A DNA stretch of 64,000 bases, from NCBI RefSeq assembly GCF_000024065.1, contig NC_013174.1:744001-808000 (forward strand), read 5' to 3'. Position numbers and translations under genes: made by a program. Positions 9,301 to 18,138 of this stretch are shown here, piece after piece. Source of the DNA: Jonesia denitrificans DSM 20603 (GTDB lineage: Bacteria; Actinomycetota; Actinomycetes; Actinomycetales; Cellulomonadaceae). Numbering within the stretch: the first letter of the stretch is position 1; every line of letters begins with the position of its first letter. The notes beneath the pieces were generated by a model. It had not been told where the DNA came from. It was given only the letters and a program-made list of their open reading frames with translations, and ran no database searches.

Positions 9301-10839
9301 GACCGTTCCTCTGCGTCCACACTCGGCACACTGGTGGCGAACTCGTTGCGAGACACACTCCAGACCCCAGAACGCGGCGGAGCAGATTTTGGTGTCGTCA
9401 ACCCAGGTGGATTACGGGCAGACCTACTCTACGGTGATGACGGTGTTATCACCTACGCGCAAGCAAACGCCGTCCTCCCATTTGTCAACAACCTATGGAC
9501 AACATCGCTCACAGGTGCACAAGTCAAAACGCTCCTCGAACAACAATGGCAGCGCACAGCCTCAGGTGAAGTACCCAGTAGGCCCTACCTCCAGCTAGGA
9601 CTCTCCGACAATGTCACCTACACCTTCGATGCATCCCGTGACGAAGGAGACCGCATCACCTCAGTGAGTATCGACGGACAACCACTCGATACACAGCGCA
9701 CCTATGTTGTCGGAACATTCTCATTCCTCGCACAAGGAGGCGACAACTTCCACGTCCTCAAAGACGGAACGAACACAAAAGACTCCGGTCTGATCGACCG
9801 AGAAGCGTGGATTGCTTACCTCACCGCGAACAAGGACCTCGCCCCTGACTTCGCTCGACAAGGTGTCTCAGTGTCCCCACTACCCACCACGGTGACAACC
9901 GGTGACACACTGACCACCACAGTCAGCGACCTCAACCTCACCAGCTTGGGTTCTCCTGCCAACACACGACTGACCGTCGAATTCCTTGGTGGAGACCTCA
10001 ACGACACAGTGACAGCAGGCGAGGTGACGGTCGCACAAGAACAACGAGGAACCGCACAGGTGGCACTCGAGGTACCTGACAGTGCAGCAGGTGCAGGACA
10101 GGTGCGTTTCACGGCGCAACCATCTGGCACAACAGTGACCATTCCCATTGACGTGACCGCAGACTCCACACCCCCAGCAGCCGACTACACGACAACAACA
10201 TCGCTCGACACCGGCAAGAAACACTATGCGGGAGCACCCATCCGCATGTCCGTGACGGTGAAAGCCACACCTGCAACGAACGCCACCACCAACGGTGCGC
10301 AAGGCCGTGGCAAAGGATCACACCACGGAAAGAAAACCCCGAAAGTTACCGGCACAGTGGACATTGTCGCTGATGGTGAAACCATCGCCACCGGCCCGGT
10401 CAAGAATGGCCGTGCCCACCTCACCGTGACACTCCCAGCAGGTTCACACAGCCTCACAGCAGTGTTCACAGCCACAGATGACACCACATTCAGTGGTTCG
10501 ACTTCGCCCGAAACCAAGGTCACCATCGCGAAAAACACCAGCGATGTCCGCACCAAGGTCAAGCCCGGGAAAGTGACCACAGACAAACCAGCCCAGGTCG
10601 TCATCACAGTCACCGCGAAAAAGCAGGGTGCCGCCCCCACAGGTGACATCACCATCAAAGATGGCACCACAACGATCGCATCCGGCAAACTCACCCCAGG
10701 TAAAAAGTCCAGTTCAACCGTCACCGTTGAACTCACCGATTTGCCACGAGGAACATACAAGAAACTCGTTGCCCTCTACGACGGCGACACCAACACGAAG
10801 GGATCACAAGAGACCATTCGCACCATCATCGTGCGCTAA
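6319..10839 (+). CDS. secreted bifunctional endonuclease / 5'-nucleotidase (ExeM/NucH plus UshA type)
   Basis: Large exported protein of 1506 residues, probably scavenging phosphate and nucleosides from extracellular DNA and nucleotides. In order: a signal peptide (about 1-33, ending ATANT), an OB-like domain (GVVTASYPTGGFRGFIIQ), and an endonuclease/exonuclease/phosphatase domain (LASFNVLNYF, GLLEIEN, NHFKSKGS, AGDFNAY, SSDHDPV). Next come a calcineurin-type phosphoesterase (LDINDFHGRID, SAGDNIG, GNHEFD, GHTHKQ) and the 5'-nucleotidase C-terminal domain (VNPGGLRADL). The C-terminus has Ig-like beta domains separated by a short basic stretch (KGSHHGKK). No sortase motif or C-terminal anchor is seen, so it is likely released. 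The ATG at 6319 has AAGGAA before it; the upstream frame is not signal-like. Confidence 0.9.
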   Translation: MTYTPRTRHTAALLLTGALIATPLSTLSATANTTPTITPIAQIQGTGDATPLAGQQVTTRGVVTASYPTGGFRGFIIQTPGTGDNTDNASQALFIYAASTNLPAVGDYVEVTGTAGEYNGLTQLSQPSVTPLDESVDAPLPYTGQWPRTDEERERLESMLYQPSAPFTVTNTYSTNQYGELGLAFGDTPLQQPTDVARPGTDDAAGVESDNAARTVVLDDGATTNFFSTKTATPPYISVTDPVRVGAPVTFDEPVVVDYRNGTWKLNPTSAITPGDEPVTVKNTRTNAPTKETLGDADITLASFNVLNYFTTTGEDWINAGHTCSSYTDKDGQAITTRSCSDNGPRGAWDTESFTRQQNKIVAAINALDASVVGLLEIENSAALGEDTDEATTTLVAALNAAAGEKRWAAVASSQQLPPASEQDAITNAIIYQVDHVELLGQPQALGDKSGAGQAFSNAREPIGQAFIPATDGEPFFYVVNHFKSKGSAGPLPGDDDQGDGQGSSNASRVAQATALTQWVPTALDTIAKETGTTITDVALAGDFNAYTREDPMTVLSDAGYTNAAATHAPDKASYSYQGLSGSLDHILYNDSFADRITGADIWNINAPESIALEYSRYNYHGTVFYENNAYRSSDHDPVIVGVTAGSGTTTPATIDLNILDINDFHGRIDANTVAFAGTIEEARSEHPDTTVFLSAGDNIGASLFASSVADDKPTLDVLNTLDLAASAVGNHEFDVSFDHLTTQIKEWSQFPYLGANVYTKGTTTPALDEYTVIDVDGVAVGVIGAVTEETPSLVTPGGIADIEFGDPVDAVNRVAEQLTDGDDTNGEADVIVALYHEGASAGTPDGSTLEEEIDAGGVFADIATLTSAEVDAIFTGHTHKQYAWLADNNGTERPIIQTGSYGDHIGQAVLTLDTTTKEVVAARATNIARTTTPASELIATYPRVAQVSQIVDDALAHAQEVGARQVGSITADITTAYRDGEYVDGIYTGGSRDDRSSASTLGTLVANSLRDTLQTPERGGADFGVVNPGGLRADLLYGDDGVITYAQANAVLPFVNNLWTTSLTGAQVKTLLEQQWQRTASGEVPSRPYLQLGLSDNVTYTFDASRDEGDRITSVSIDGQPLDTQRTYVVGTFSFLAQGGDNFHVLKDGTNTKDSGLIDREAWIAYLTANKDLAPDFARQGVSVSPLPTTVTTGDTLTTTVSDLNLTSLGSPANTRLTVEFLGGDLNDTVTAGEVTVAQEQRGTAQVALEVPDSAAGAGQVRFTAQPSGTTVTIPIDVTADSTPPAADYTTTTSLDTGKKHYAGAPIRMSVTVKATPATNATTNGAQGRGKGSHHGKKTPKVTGTVDIVADGETIATGPVKNGRAHLTVTLPAGSHSLTAVFTATDDTTFSGSTSPETKVTIAKNTSDVRTKVKPGKVTTDKPAQVVITVTAKKQGAAPTGDITIKDGTTTIASGKLTPGKKSSSTVTVELTDLPRGTYKKLVALYDGDTNTKGSQETIRTIIVR

Positions 10840-10853
10840 CACACCACACACAA

Positions 10854-10896
10854 CAGGTGCCAGGTCGCAGCCTTCATCGGCAGCACCTGGCACCTG
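10854..10896. terminator. inverted repeat after the nuclease gene
   Basis: 12 bp perfect arms (10854-10865 and 10885-10896) without a U-tract. It lies between the nuclease gene and xthA. Confidence 0.5.
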
Positions 10897-10948
10897 CCAT
10901 GTGCTGGCCGTTTGCCCAGCCGCACTGGGCTACGACATGATGGGGGCC

Positions 10949-11764
10949 ATGCTCACCATCGCAACCGTCAACGTGAACGGCCTGCGCGCCGCCTGGCGCA
11001 AAGGAATGCCCGCCTGGATCGACGCCGCACAACCAGACATCATCCTCATGCAAGAAGTCCGTGCACCCGACGACATCGTCCACGGGTTCTTCTCCAACGG
11101 GTGGTCCCTCGTCCAACAAGCCTGCGACATCAAAGGACGAGCCGGAGTCGCCATCGCCACCCGACACGACATCATCGCCGCACGCATCGGTCTGGGACCA
11201 CAACAACCAGAAATCCCCGTCGACACCGGCCGCTGGGTTGAAGCCGACATCGCCCTCGAACACGGGCGCACACTGACCGTGGTGTCCGCCTACATTCACT
11301 CAGGGACCGCAGGCACCCCAAAAATGGACGAGAAATACTCCTACCTCAACAGGGTCACCACCCGCCTCGCCGAACTCAACACCCCCGACTCCCTTGCCCT
11401 GGTCGCCGGAGACATCAACATTGCCCACACGAACAACGACATCAAAAACTGGCGCGGAAACAAGAAAAGCGCAGGGTTTCTCCCAGAGGAACGTGCTTAC
11501 CTTGACCAATGGTTCGACGCCGGCTGGCACGACACCCACCGCGACCTCGTGGGCGAACAAGAAGGACCCTACACCTGGTGGTCAAACCGAGGCCAGGCAT
11601 TCGACAACGACTCAGGGTGGCGCATTGACTACCACCTCACCACACCAGAACTTTTCACCCACGCCTCATACCCACGCGTGGACCGCGCACCCTCCTACGA
11701 CACACGCTGGTCCGACCACGCCCCACTTGTTATTGACTACTCCCTGACACCGGCGTCACGGTAA
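10949..11764 (+). CDS. xthA: exodeoxyribonuclease III / AP endonuclease
   Basis: Base-excision repair nuclease of the ExoIII family, 271 residues, cytoplasmic. It begins at once with the family strand MLTIATVNVNGLRAAWRKG. IILMQEVRAP carries the metal-binding glutamate, and GDINIAHTNNDIKNW, GWRIDYHL and WSDHAPLVIDY complete the active site. I chose ATG 10949; ATGs at 10937 and 10940 are alternatives adding 3-4 residues. The last 35 bases overlap the convergent mrp gene. Confidence 0.93.
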   Translation: MLTIATVNVNGLRAAWRKGMPAWIDAAQPDIILMQEVRAPDDIVHGFFSNGWSLVQQACDIKGRAGVAIATRHDIIAARIGLGPQQPEIPVDTGRWVEADIALEHGRTLTVVSAYIHSGTAGTPKMDEKYSYLNRVTTRLAELNTPDSLALVAGDINIAHTNNDIKNWRGNKKSAGFLPEERAYLDQWFDAGWHDTHRDLVGEQEGPYTWWSNRGQAFDNDSGWRIDYHLTTPELFTHASYPRVDRAPSYDTRWSDHAPLVIDYSLTPASR

Positions 11765-12893
11765 GGCGCATCCCCGCCAACCCGCGCTCGCGGTGACCTA
11801 ACTGGGAGGCGATCTCGCGTAAGGTCACCGCAGCCGGGGATGTGGGGTGTGCGAGAACAACCGGGGTTCCCTCGTCTCCGTCTTCACGCAACGTCATATC
11901 AAGGGGGATCTGCCCGAGGAGGGGGACATCACGCCCGCTCACCGTGGTGAGCGATGCTGCGACCTGTTGCCCACCTCCCTGCCCAAACAGTGGCACCCGG
12001 GTGCCGTCTGGTTGTTCATACCACGACATGTTTTCAATAACCCCAGCAAGTGGTTGCCGAGTTTGCAAAGCGATGGAACCGGCCCTTTCCGCAACCTCAG
12101 AGGCCGCCAGTTGAGGCGTGGTGATGGTGAGGATCTCTGAGTGGGGGAGCAGCTGCGCCACCGATATAGCAATATCTCCGGTGCCGGGGGGAAGATCAAG
12201 GAGAAGAACGTCAAGGTCTCCCCAGTACACGTCAGTGAGGAACTGTTCGAGTGCCCGGTGGAGCATCGGGCCGCGCCACACCACAGGTTGTCCGGCTGGG
12301 ACAAACATGCCGATCGACACCACTTTGACCTCGTGTGCGATCGGGGGCAAAAGCATGGAACCCACCTTGGTGGGCACTGAACGAGCACCTAATAGGCGAG
12401 GGATGGAAAACCCGTAAATGTCTGCGTCAATCACTCCCACAGACAGCCCTTGAGCTGCCATTGCAGCCGCTAGGTTGGCGGTGACCGTTGACTTTCCCAC
12501 GCCGCCCTTCCCTGAAGCGATGGCGTAGATGCGGGTGAGGTTCCCTGGTTGGGTGAATGGAATGACTGGTGTTGCGGAGCCGCGGAGCTTGACTTTGAGG
12601 GCCTCGCGTTGGTCCGGGGTCATGGCCCCTAACTCCACGGTGACGCGTGCGACGCCGTCAATGCCTTGTGCGGCGACACTGACCCGTTCCTCGATGGCTG
12701 ACTTCATGGGACAACCCTCGGTAGTGAGATTGATCGCGATAACAACGTGTGCCCCGTTGTCATCGTCGGATGCAATCGACACAGATTTCACCATGTCAAG
12801 CTCAGTAATGGGCCGGCGGATCTCAGGATCGATCACCGTCGACATGGCCTCGTGAATGCGCGCTACTAGATCAGCGTGAGGAACGGTAGACAT
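11730..12893 (-). CDS. mrp: Mrp/NBP35-type P-loop ATPase, iron-sulfur carrier
   Basis: 387 residues. The N-terminal DUF59/MIP18-like domain (about 1-95, VIDPEIRRPITELDMV) is followed by the ParA/Mrp ATPase domain with the deviant Walker A GKGGVGKST, DADIYGFSIPRLLG and DLPPGTGD. Family members bind and transfer 4Fe-4S clusters. No CxxC pair is obvious in the C-terminal part here, which makes cluster binding less certain. The 3' end overlaps xthA by 35 bases. Confidence 0.92.
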   Translation of the reverse strand: MSTVPHADLVARIHEAMSTVIDPEIRRPITELDMVKSVSIASDDDNGAHVVIAINLTTEGCPMKSAIEERVSVAAQGIDGVARVTVELGAMTPDQREALKVKLRGSATPVIPFTQPGNLTRIYAIASGKGGVGKSTVTANLAAAMAAQGLSVGVIDADIYGFSIPRLLGARSVPTKVGSMLLPPIAHEVKVVSIGMFVPAGQPVVWRGPMLHRALEQFLTDVYWGDLDVLLLDLPPGTGDIAISVAQLLPHSEILTITTPQLAASEVAERAGSIALQTRQPLAGVIENMSWYEQPDGTRVPLFGQGGGQQVAASLTTVSGRDVPLLGQIPLDMTLREDGDEGTPVVLAHPTSPAAVTLREIASQLGHRERGLAGMRLTVTPVSGSSQ

Positions 12894-12913
12894 GTCCCCA
12901 GTGTAGTGCGCAG

Positions 12914-13459
12914 CTACACGCTGTCGGTGGGTGTATCGTCCTCGGGTTGCTCATCGTCACGATCAGCAACAGCGTCGTGGGCGGAGCGCTGCAATTCCTC
13001 GACGATGACTCGCAGTTCGGAGCGTACAAAGTCACGCGTGGCAACTTCCCCCATAGCGATGCGCAGGGATGCCATTTCACGAGCCAAGTACTCAGTGTCA
13101 GACAGGTTCCTTTCTGCGCGTTGCCGGTCTTGTTCTGCTGCGACGCGATCACGGTCTGCTTGTCGATTTTGGGCAAGCAAAATGAGTGGGGCTGAGTAAG
13201 ATGCCTGGATTGACAGCATAAGCGTCAGCGCAGTGAAACCGTTTGCTGCTTTGTCGAAGCGGAAGTCAATGGGACCCCACGAGTTCCAGATCAGCCATGC
13301 AGCACAGAACACGGTCATGTAAAACAAGAACTTGGGAGTGCCCATGAAACGGGCGATCGCTTCGGCGATGTGTCCGAAGGAGTCCTCATTGCCGCGTGTT
13401 TTTGGGCGTGTCCACCAGGGGCGGCGGGCCTCACGTGGCGTGTCGAGACGTTCAGCCAT
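12914..13459 (-). CDS. DUF1003 membrane protein
   Basis: 181-residue protein with two membrane helices (around FLFYMTVFCAAWLIW and FTALTLMLSIQASYSAPLILL), then a charged coiled-coil-like tail (QNRQADRDRVAAEQDRQRAE) and an acidic C-terminus. This is the DUF1003 layout; function unknown. The ATG at 13459 lies inside the end of the upstream CBS gene (8 base overlap) with GAGGGG nearby. The longer open frame upstream is a shadow of that gene. The two genes are coupled and conserved as neighbours in actinobacteria, as far as I recall. Confidence 0.85.
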   Translation of the reverse strand: MAERLDTPREARRPWWTRPKTRGNEDSFGHIAEAIARFMGTPKFLFYMTVFCAAWLIWNSWGPIDFRFDKAANGFTALTLMLSIQASYSAPLILLAQNRQADRDRVAAEQDRQRAERNLSDTEYLAREMASLRIAMGEVATRDFVRSELRVIVEELQRSAHDAVADRDDEQPEDDTPTDSV

Positions 13460-14747
13460 GGGGGGTCCCCTCCTTCTCGTCGCGCATGTCAGCAAGCGAT
13501 GTGTGTGGTTGTTCGCGCCAGTCATCGGGCAGCATGTGGTCGAGGATATCGTCGACGGACACGACTCCCAGGAGCCTGCGCTCAGAGTCGAGGACGGGTA
13601 GCGCCAGGGCGTTGTAGGCGGCGAAAAGTCGGGCGACGTGTCCGAGTCGGGCATCGGTGGTGACGTGTTCGATGTCCGTATCGAGGATGGCCCCAATAGG
13701 GGAGTGGGGGGGTTCTCGCAGGAGTCGCTGGAAGTGGGCAACTCCAAGGAACCGCCCGGTGGGCGTTTCTAGGGGTGGGCGGACAACAAATACTGTCGAT
13801 GCGAGGGCCGGGGGGAGGTCCTGTCTGCGGATGTGAGCGAGGGCCTGGGCGATGGGTGTTTCGGGGGCGAGGATGACGGGGTCGGTTGTCATCATCCCGC
13901 CGGCGGTGTTTTCGTCGTAGGCGAGGAGTCGGCGCACATCGCGTGCTTCCTCTGGTTCCATGGCTTCAAGGAGTTGGGCAGCTTGGTCGTCGGGGAGCTC
14001 ATGGAGGAGGTCGGCGGCGTCGTCAGGTTGCATGAGTTCAAGGACGTTGGCGGCACGTTCTGTGGGGAGAGCCGACAAGATCGCGACTTGGTCGTCTTCG
14101 GGGAGTTCCTCGAGCACGTCGGCGAGTCGGGGGTCGTCCAGTGCGGTTGCGACTTCGACGCGTCGTACGTCGCCAAGTTCGTGGAGTAGGTCCGCGAGGT
14201 CGGCGGGTTTTTTATCAGCGTGAGCGGCGAGGAGTGAGGCTGCGCCTTGTTCGGCGGTGGTGTATTCGAGACCTTGGACAGCGTCAATGTCGACGATGAG
14301 GGTTTCGCCCCGCCGACGGAGAAGACCAGTGGTTCGGCCATCAGTGCGACGGACGAAGACTCGAGTGATGTTCCAATCACCGGTCCGGGTGCGTTCGATG
14401 GCGACATCCTCGATGAGGGCGTTTCCCGAGCCGTCTTTGAGGGTGACGTTGCGGTCAAGGAGTTCACCGAGGATAAGGGTTTCGGTGGCTCGTTGTTCGA
14501 AGCGTCGCATGTTGAGGAGACCGGTGGAGATGACCTGACCGGAGTCAATGGTGGTGACTCGGGTCATGGGGAGGAATACTCGCCGTTTGCCGGGGACCTC
14601 AACAACGAGCCCGACCACGCGTGGGGCGCGGGTGAGGCGGAGGAGGACAACCACATCGCGCACCCGCCCTACTTGGTCACCCAGAGGGTCAAAGACGGGT
14701 GTGCCAGCGAGTTTTGCCACATAGATTTGGGTTCCAGTGCTGTTCAC
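13452..14747 (-). CDS. CBS-domain protein with PRC-barrel-like and MgtE N-terminal domains
   Basis: 431 residues, soluble. The N-terminal beta-rich region resembles two PRC-barrel repeats (VFDPLGDQVGRVRDVVV; VTLKDGSGNALIEDVAI). Next is an MgtE intracellular N-domain with the repeated DDPRLADVLEELPEDDQ / LMQPDDAADLLHELPDDQ helices, then two CBS motifs (MTTDPVILAPETPIAQAL; HVTTDARLGHVARLF). No transmembrane channel domain follows, so it is not itself an MgtE transporter. It may sense Mg2+ or adenylates and act on a partner such as the coupled DUF1003 membrane protein; that is inference. Confidence 0.85.
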   Translation of the reverse strand: MNSTGTQIYVAKLAGTPVFDPLGDQVGRVRDVVVLLRLTRAPRVVGLVVEVPGKRRVFLPMTRVTTIDSGQVISTGLLNMRRFEQRATETLILGELLDRNVTLKDGSGNALIEDVAIERTRTGDWNITRVFVRRTDGRTTGLLRRRGETLIVDIDAVQGLEYTTAEQGAASLLAAHADKKPADLADLLHELGDVRRVEVATALDDPRLADVLEELPEDDQVAILSALPTERAANVLELMQPDDAADLLHELPDDQAAQLLEAMEPEEARDVRRLLAYDENTAGGMMTTDPVILAPETPIAQALAHIRRQDLPPALASTVFVVRPPLETPTGRFLGVAHFQRLLREPPHSPIGAILDTDIEHVTTDARLGHVARLFAAYNALALPVLDSERRLLGVVSVDDILDHMLPDDWREQPHTSLADMRDEKEGTPHG

Positions 14748-14869
14748 GTCATTAGACTACGTGGCTTTTGAGTTCTTGACCGGGTGAGCACGCGGTGAGT
14801 GGACGGTGTCACATGGTCTCTGAGGAGGTTGTCGGGCAGATCCCAGGTTCCTGGGGGACAATAGAGCTT

Positions 14870-15700
14870 ATGAGTATGATGTCACCTGCCACTCCGCCGA
14901 AGGTCCCCACGATGCCTAGTGGTGAACCCATTGCAACGTATTCAACATACCTTGCCGCGCAAAAAGCTGTCGATTCCCTTTCTGATGAGGGTTTTGATGT
15001 GCGTAAGGTGACCATTGTTGGGCATGATCTGCACATGGTGGAGCGGGTGACAGGTCGGCTCACTTATCCACGTGTCGCTGCGGCAGGGTTTGCTTCTGGT
15101 GCATGGTTTGGTTTGTTTGTTGGGTTGCTGCTGTCGTTATTTAGCCCGGACGGTACCGGCCTCGCGATCTTTGCGGCCATCATGATTGGTGGAGCTTTTG
15201 GTCTGTTATTTTCGGTTCTGTCCTACGCGTTGACCGGCGGGAAGCGGGACTTTACCTCGCAGAGCCAGATCGTCGCAGCGCGGTATGTTCTCCTGTGCTC
15301 AGGGGAGATCTCGGGGCAAGCATTGCAACTGTTGCGGAGTAAAGGAAACGCCGGTGACCTGGGCGCTCTTTCGCCGACACCGCGTGCAAGCACCACACCA
15401 GCGGGGGACACATCTGGGCCACCGGTGACCCCCACGAACTCCCCCCAGGCGCCGGCTGTCCCCGTAGACACCCCAGAAGCAGCATCAGAACCTGCCAGCC
15501 CCCCACGCACCTACGGTGAGGCAATTGACGCTGCGAGACGCCAGCAAGCGGCCACTCAGCGCGCCCGTAGCGCATCGACAGCGCCCAGTGCTGACACGGT
15601 GAGTGACGATGTGACACCTGCAGAACACTCTGAGGCTGGCGAGCGCGGAACAGGCGATCCGGAAGTACAAGCACCGAACAACCCATTCCGCGCTCCGTGA
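14870..15700 (+). CDS. general stress protein 17M-like membrane protein
   Basis: 276 residues. The N-terminal domain (about 15-70, IATYSTYLAAQKAVDSLSDE then VRKVTIVGHDL) matches the general stress protein 17M family. It is followed by a glycine-rich helical hairpin in the membrane (ASGAWFGLFVGLLLSLF; IFAAIMIGGAFGLLFSVL) and a long, probably disordered Pro/Ala/Thr-rich C-terminus. The ATG at 14870 is the first that gives the family N-terminus. It converges on pepP with a 3 bp gap. Function is not established. Confidence 0.8.
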   Translation: MSMMSPATPPKVPTMPSGEPIATYSTYLAAQKAVDSLSDEGFDVRKVTIVGHDLHMVERVTGRLTYPRVAAAGFASGAWFGLFVGLLLSLFSPDGTGLAIFAAIMIGGAFGLLFSVLSYALTGGKRDFTSQSQIVAARYVLLCSGEISGQALQLLRSKGNAGDLGALSPTPRASTTPAGDTSGPPVTPTNSPQAPAVPVDTPEAASEPASPPRTYGEAIDAARRQQAATQRARSASTAPSADTVSDDVTPAEHSEAGERGTGDPEVQAPNNPFRAP

Positions 15701-15703
15701 TCG

Positions 15704-17263
15704 TTAGGCGTTACCTAGCAGGTCAGCCATCCACGCCTCGACATCGGCCACTGTCCGGGGGAGTGCTGCACTGAGATTGCGGTTCCCCTCAGCGGTGATG
15801 AGGACGTCATCTTCGATGCGCACCCCAATGCCACGGAATTCTGCAGGGACGGTCAGGTCGTCGGATTTAAAGTACAGGCCGGGTTCAATGGTGAACACCA
15901 TGCCTGGTTCCAGGACACCATCGAGGTACATGTCACGGCGCGCTTGGGCGCAGTCGTGCACATCCAGACCGAGGTGGTGACTTGTCCCGTGCACCATCCA
16001 CCGGCGGTGTTGTTGACCTTCCGGTGTGAGCGACTCTGATGCCGGGACCGGCAATATTCCCCATTCTTCCAAGCGTGTCGCAATCACCTGCATGGCTGCT
16101 GCGTGGACATCAGAGAATTTCGCGCCTGGTACTGCAGCCTCAAATGCTGCGTCAGCCGCATCGAGCACGGCCTGGTAAATACGACGCTGTACCTGTGTGA
16201 ATGTTCCGGAGACAGGCAACGTGCGAGTGATATCAGCGGTGTACAGTGAGTCCACCTCAACGCCTGCGTCAACAAGGACGAGGTCGCCCTCGCGCACCTG
16301 CCCGTCATTGGTGATCCAGTGCAATGTGGTGGCGTGATCGCCGCTCGCGGCGATCGTCTCATAACCAAGGCCGTTGCCTTCAAGGCGAGCATGGGCGCCA
16401 AAGACGGTTTCAATGACGCGCTCACCACGCCGGTGCTCAACGGCTCGAGGCAGCGCCTTGACCACATCGGCAAATCCAGCGATTGTTTCATCAACGGCCA
16501 GCTGCATTTGCTCGATTTCGTACTCATCTTTCACTAACCGCACTTCAGACAGCGCCTCGAGAAGTGCGTCATCGAGTTCTGTGGACTGCGCATGGTCCTG
16601 GTCAAGACCAGCTTGTTCCCGCAGCAACGTCACGAGCGCTTCCACCGCGGCATCCACGTCGCGCACCACACGTAACCGCACGTGGCTGACGCCCAGGTCT
16701 TTGGCTAACACGTCTGAAAGCGTGTCGATGTGTACTGCCCGTATCCCGCTTGCAGTGGTGACATCGTCCAACGTGGGGCGCGCTCCCACCCAAAATTCGC
16801 CGTACCGAGAATCGGCGTAGAACTCTTGTGAGTCTCGGCTTGCCAGTGGCCGGACAAACAGGAGTGCCTCGTGCCCGCTGGGGGTCCCCTGGTCGTCGAA
16901 TGTGGGGTCGAGCACCAAGACAGCATCGGGTTCCTCATCGGTACCGAACCCCGTGAGGTGGGCAAACCCACTGTGCGGACGGAACCGATAGTCCGTGTCA
17001 TTGGACCGAACCTTAAGCGAACCGGCGGGAATGACCAGACGCTCTCCGGGGAAGCGGTGGGAGACAGCTTCTCGCCGCGCAGCAGTGAAGGCGCTGACCG
17101 CCCGTGGTGTGATCCCTAAGTCGGCCCGCGGTGCCCAGCCTGATGTCATGAACTCAGCGAAGCGTTGCGACTGTGGTCGGTGGGACCTGTTATTCACGCG
17201 GTCAGAAATGTCTGTTGGTGTGTCGGCGGATCGCGCCGATGTGTGTTCCGTAGCCATACCCAC
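15704..17263 (-). CDS. pepP: Xaa-Pro aminopeptidase (M24B)
   Basis: 519-residue cytoplasmic metallopeptidase removing N-terminal residues ahead of proline. N-terminal aminopeptidase-P domain with FRPHSGFAHLTGF, then the pita-bread domain. Metal ligands are visible in order: two aspartates in LVDAGVEVDSLYTADITRT, histidine in HGTSHHLGLDVHDC, and glutamates in FTIEPGLYF and IRIEDDVLI. The start is either GTG 17263 or ATG 17257, two codons later. Divergent from the PHP gene. Confidence 0.93.
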   Translation of the reverse strand: MGMATEHTSARSADTPTDISDRVNNRSHRPQSQRFAEFMTSGWAPRADLGITPRAVSAFTAARREAVSHRFPGERLVIPAGSLKVRSNDTDYRFRPHSGFAHLTGFGTDEEPDAVLVLDPTFDDQGTPSGHEALLFVRPLASRDSQEFYADSRYGEFWVGARPTLDDVTTASGIRAVHIDTLSDVLAKDLGVSHVRLRVVRDVDAAVEALVTLLREQAGLDQDHAQSTELDDALLEALSEVRLVKDEYEIEQMQLAVDETIAGFADVVKALPRAVEHRRGERVIETVFGAHARLEGNGLGYETIAASGDHATTLHWITNDGQVREGDLVLVDAGVEVDSLYTADITRTLPVSGTFTQVQRRIYQAVLDAADAAFEAAVPGAKFSDVHAAAMQVIATRLEEWGILPVPASESLTPEGQQHRRWMVHGTSHHLGLDVHDCAQARRDMYLDGVLEPGMVFTIEPGLYFKSDDLTVPAEFRGIGVRIEDDVLITAEGNRNLSAALPRTVADVEAWMADLLGNA

Positions 17264-17283
17264 CAGTCTCTCACTGCCCGCCG

Positions 17284-17289
17284 TATAGT
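17284..17289 (+). promoter_or_regulatory. -10 element of the PHP gene
   Basis: TATAGT six bases before the GTG start, the spacing expected for a leaderless transcript. Confidence 0.45.
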
Positions 17290-17295
17290 GGGGAG

Positions 17296-18138
17296 GTGCG
17301 CATTGACCTTCACACCCACTCCCATGTTTCTGATGGCACGGACTCTCCGGAACAGGTCATGCGCGATGCGCACAGTGCCGGCTTGGATGTTGTGGCCCTC
17401 ACCGACCATGACTCCACGTTGGGGTGGGAAGCGGCTGCCCGACAGGCTCGTGATCTTGGCCTCATTTTCGTGCCTGGGTGTGAGATCTCTGCCAAGTACC
17501 ATGGCATTTCGGTGCACATTCTTGCTTACCTTCATGACCCCACACACGAGCGTATTCGTGCTCATGAGACGCGGGTTGTCACTGCGCGCCGAGACCGGGC
17601 GCGGCTCATGGTGGAGCGGCTTGCTGAGGACTTTCCCATTACGTGGGATGTGGTGCTAGACCAAACGCAACCAGGGACAACAGTGGGTCGACCTCACATT
17701 GCTGATGCGCTTGTTGCCGTGGGGGTGGTTCCTCACCGCAGTGCTGCGTTTGACACCCTTTTGACTACGTCTAGCCCTTATTACGTTCATCACTACGCCC
17801 CTGATGTCATTGAGGCTGTTGAGATGATCGCGCAGGCAGGTGGGGTGTCTGTGTTTGCTCACCCCGGTGCCAGCGCGCGTGGTGAAGTTGTTGGTGACCA
17901 TACGATCAACGGTATGATCGACGCCGGGCTTGACGGACTTGAAATCCACCACCGTGACAATCCGCCCCATCAACGCGAGCGACTCACCGAGATCGCACGT
18001 CGTCGCGGAGTCCTCATCACAGGGTCGAGCGACTATCACGGAGACGGTAAACCGAACCGTCTTGGCGAAAACACCACCACTCAGACGGTGTTTGCACAGA
18101 TAGAGGAGCGTGGCATGGGCGCAGTGGTCCGACCGTGA
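17296..18138 (+). CDS. PHP-domain phosphoesterase (TrpH/RNase AM-like)
   Basis: 280 residues; likely hydrolyses 3',5'-bisphosphorylated nucleotides or short RNA 5' ends, as PHP proteins of this subfamily do. Metal-binding motifs in order: DLHTHS at the N-terminus, LTDHDS, PGCEIS, VFAHPG and SSDYHG. The start is a GTG that opens directly with the PHP motif. The last four bases overlap the marC start, so the two are co-translated. Confidence 0.9.
   Translation: MRIDLHTHSHVSDGTDSPEQVMRDAHSAGLDVVALTDHDSTLGWEAAARQARDLGLIFVPGCEISAKYHGISVHILAYLHDPTHERIRAHETRVVTARRDRARLMVERLAEDFPITWDVVLDQTQPGTTVGRPHIADALVAVGVVPHRSAAFDTLLTTSSPYYVHHYAPDVIEAVEMIAQAGGVSVFAHPGASARGEVVGDHTINGMIDAGLDGLEIHHRDNPPHQRERLTEIARRRGVLITGSSDYHGDGKPNRLGENTTTQTVFAQIEERGMGAVVRP

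Noticed and set aside
10224-10760. 178-codon open frame on the minus strand in the nuclease gene
   Set aside because: Mirror of the Thr/Val-rich Ig-like coding region; composition reflects the opposite strand.
14247-14771. 174-codon acidic open frame on the plus strand
   Set aside because: Antisense to the CBS-domain gene; no ribosome binding site or family pattern.
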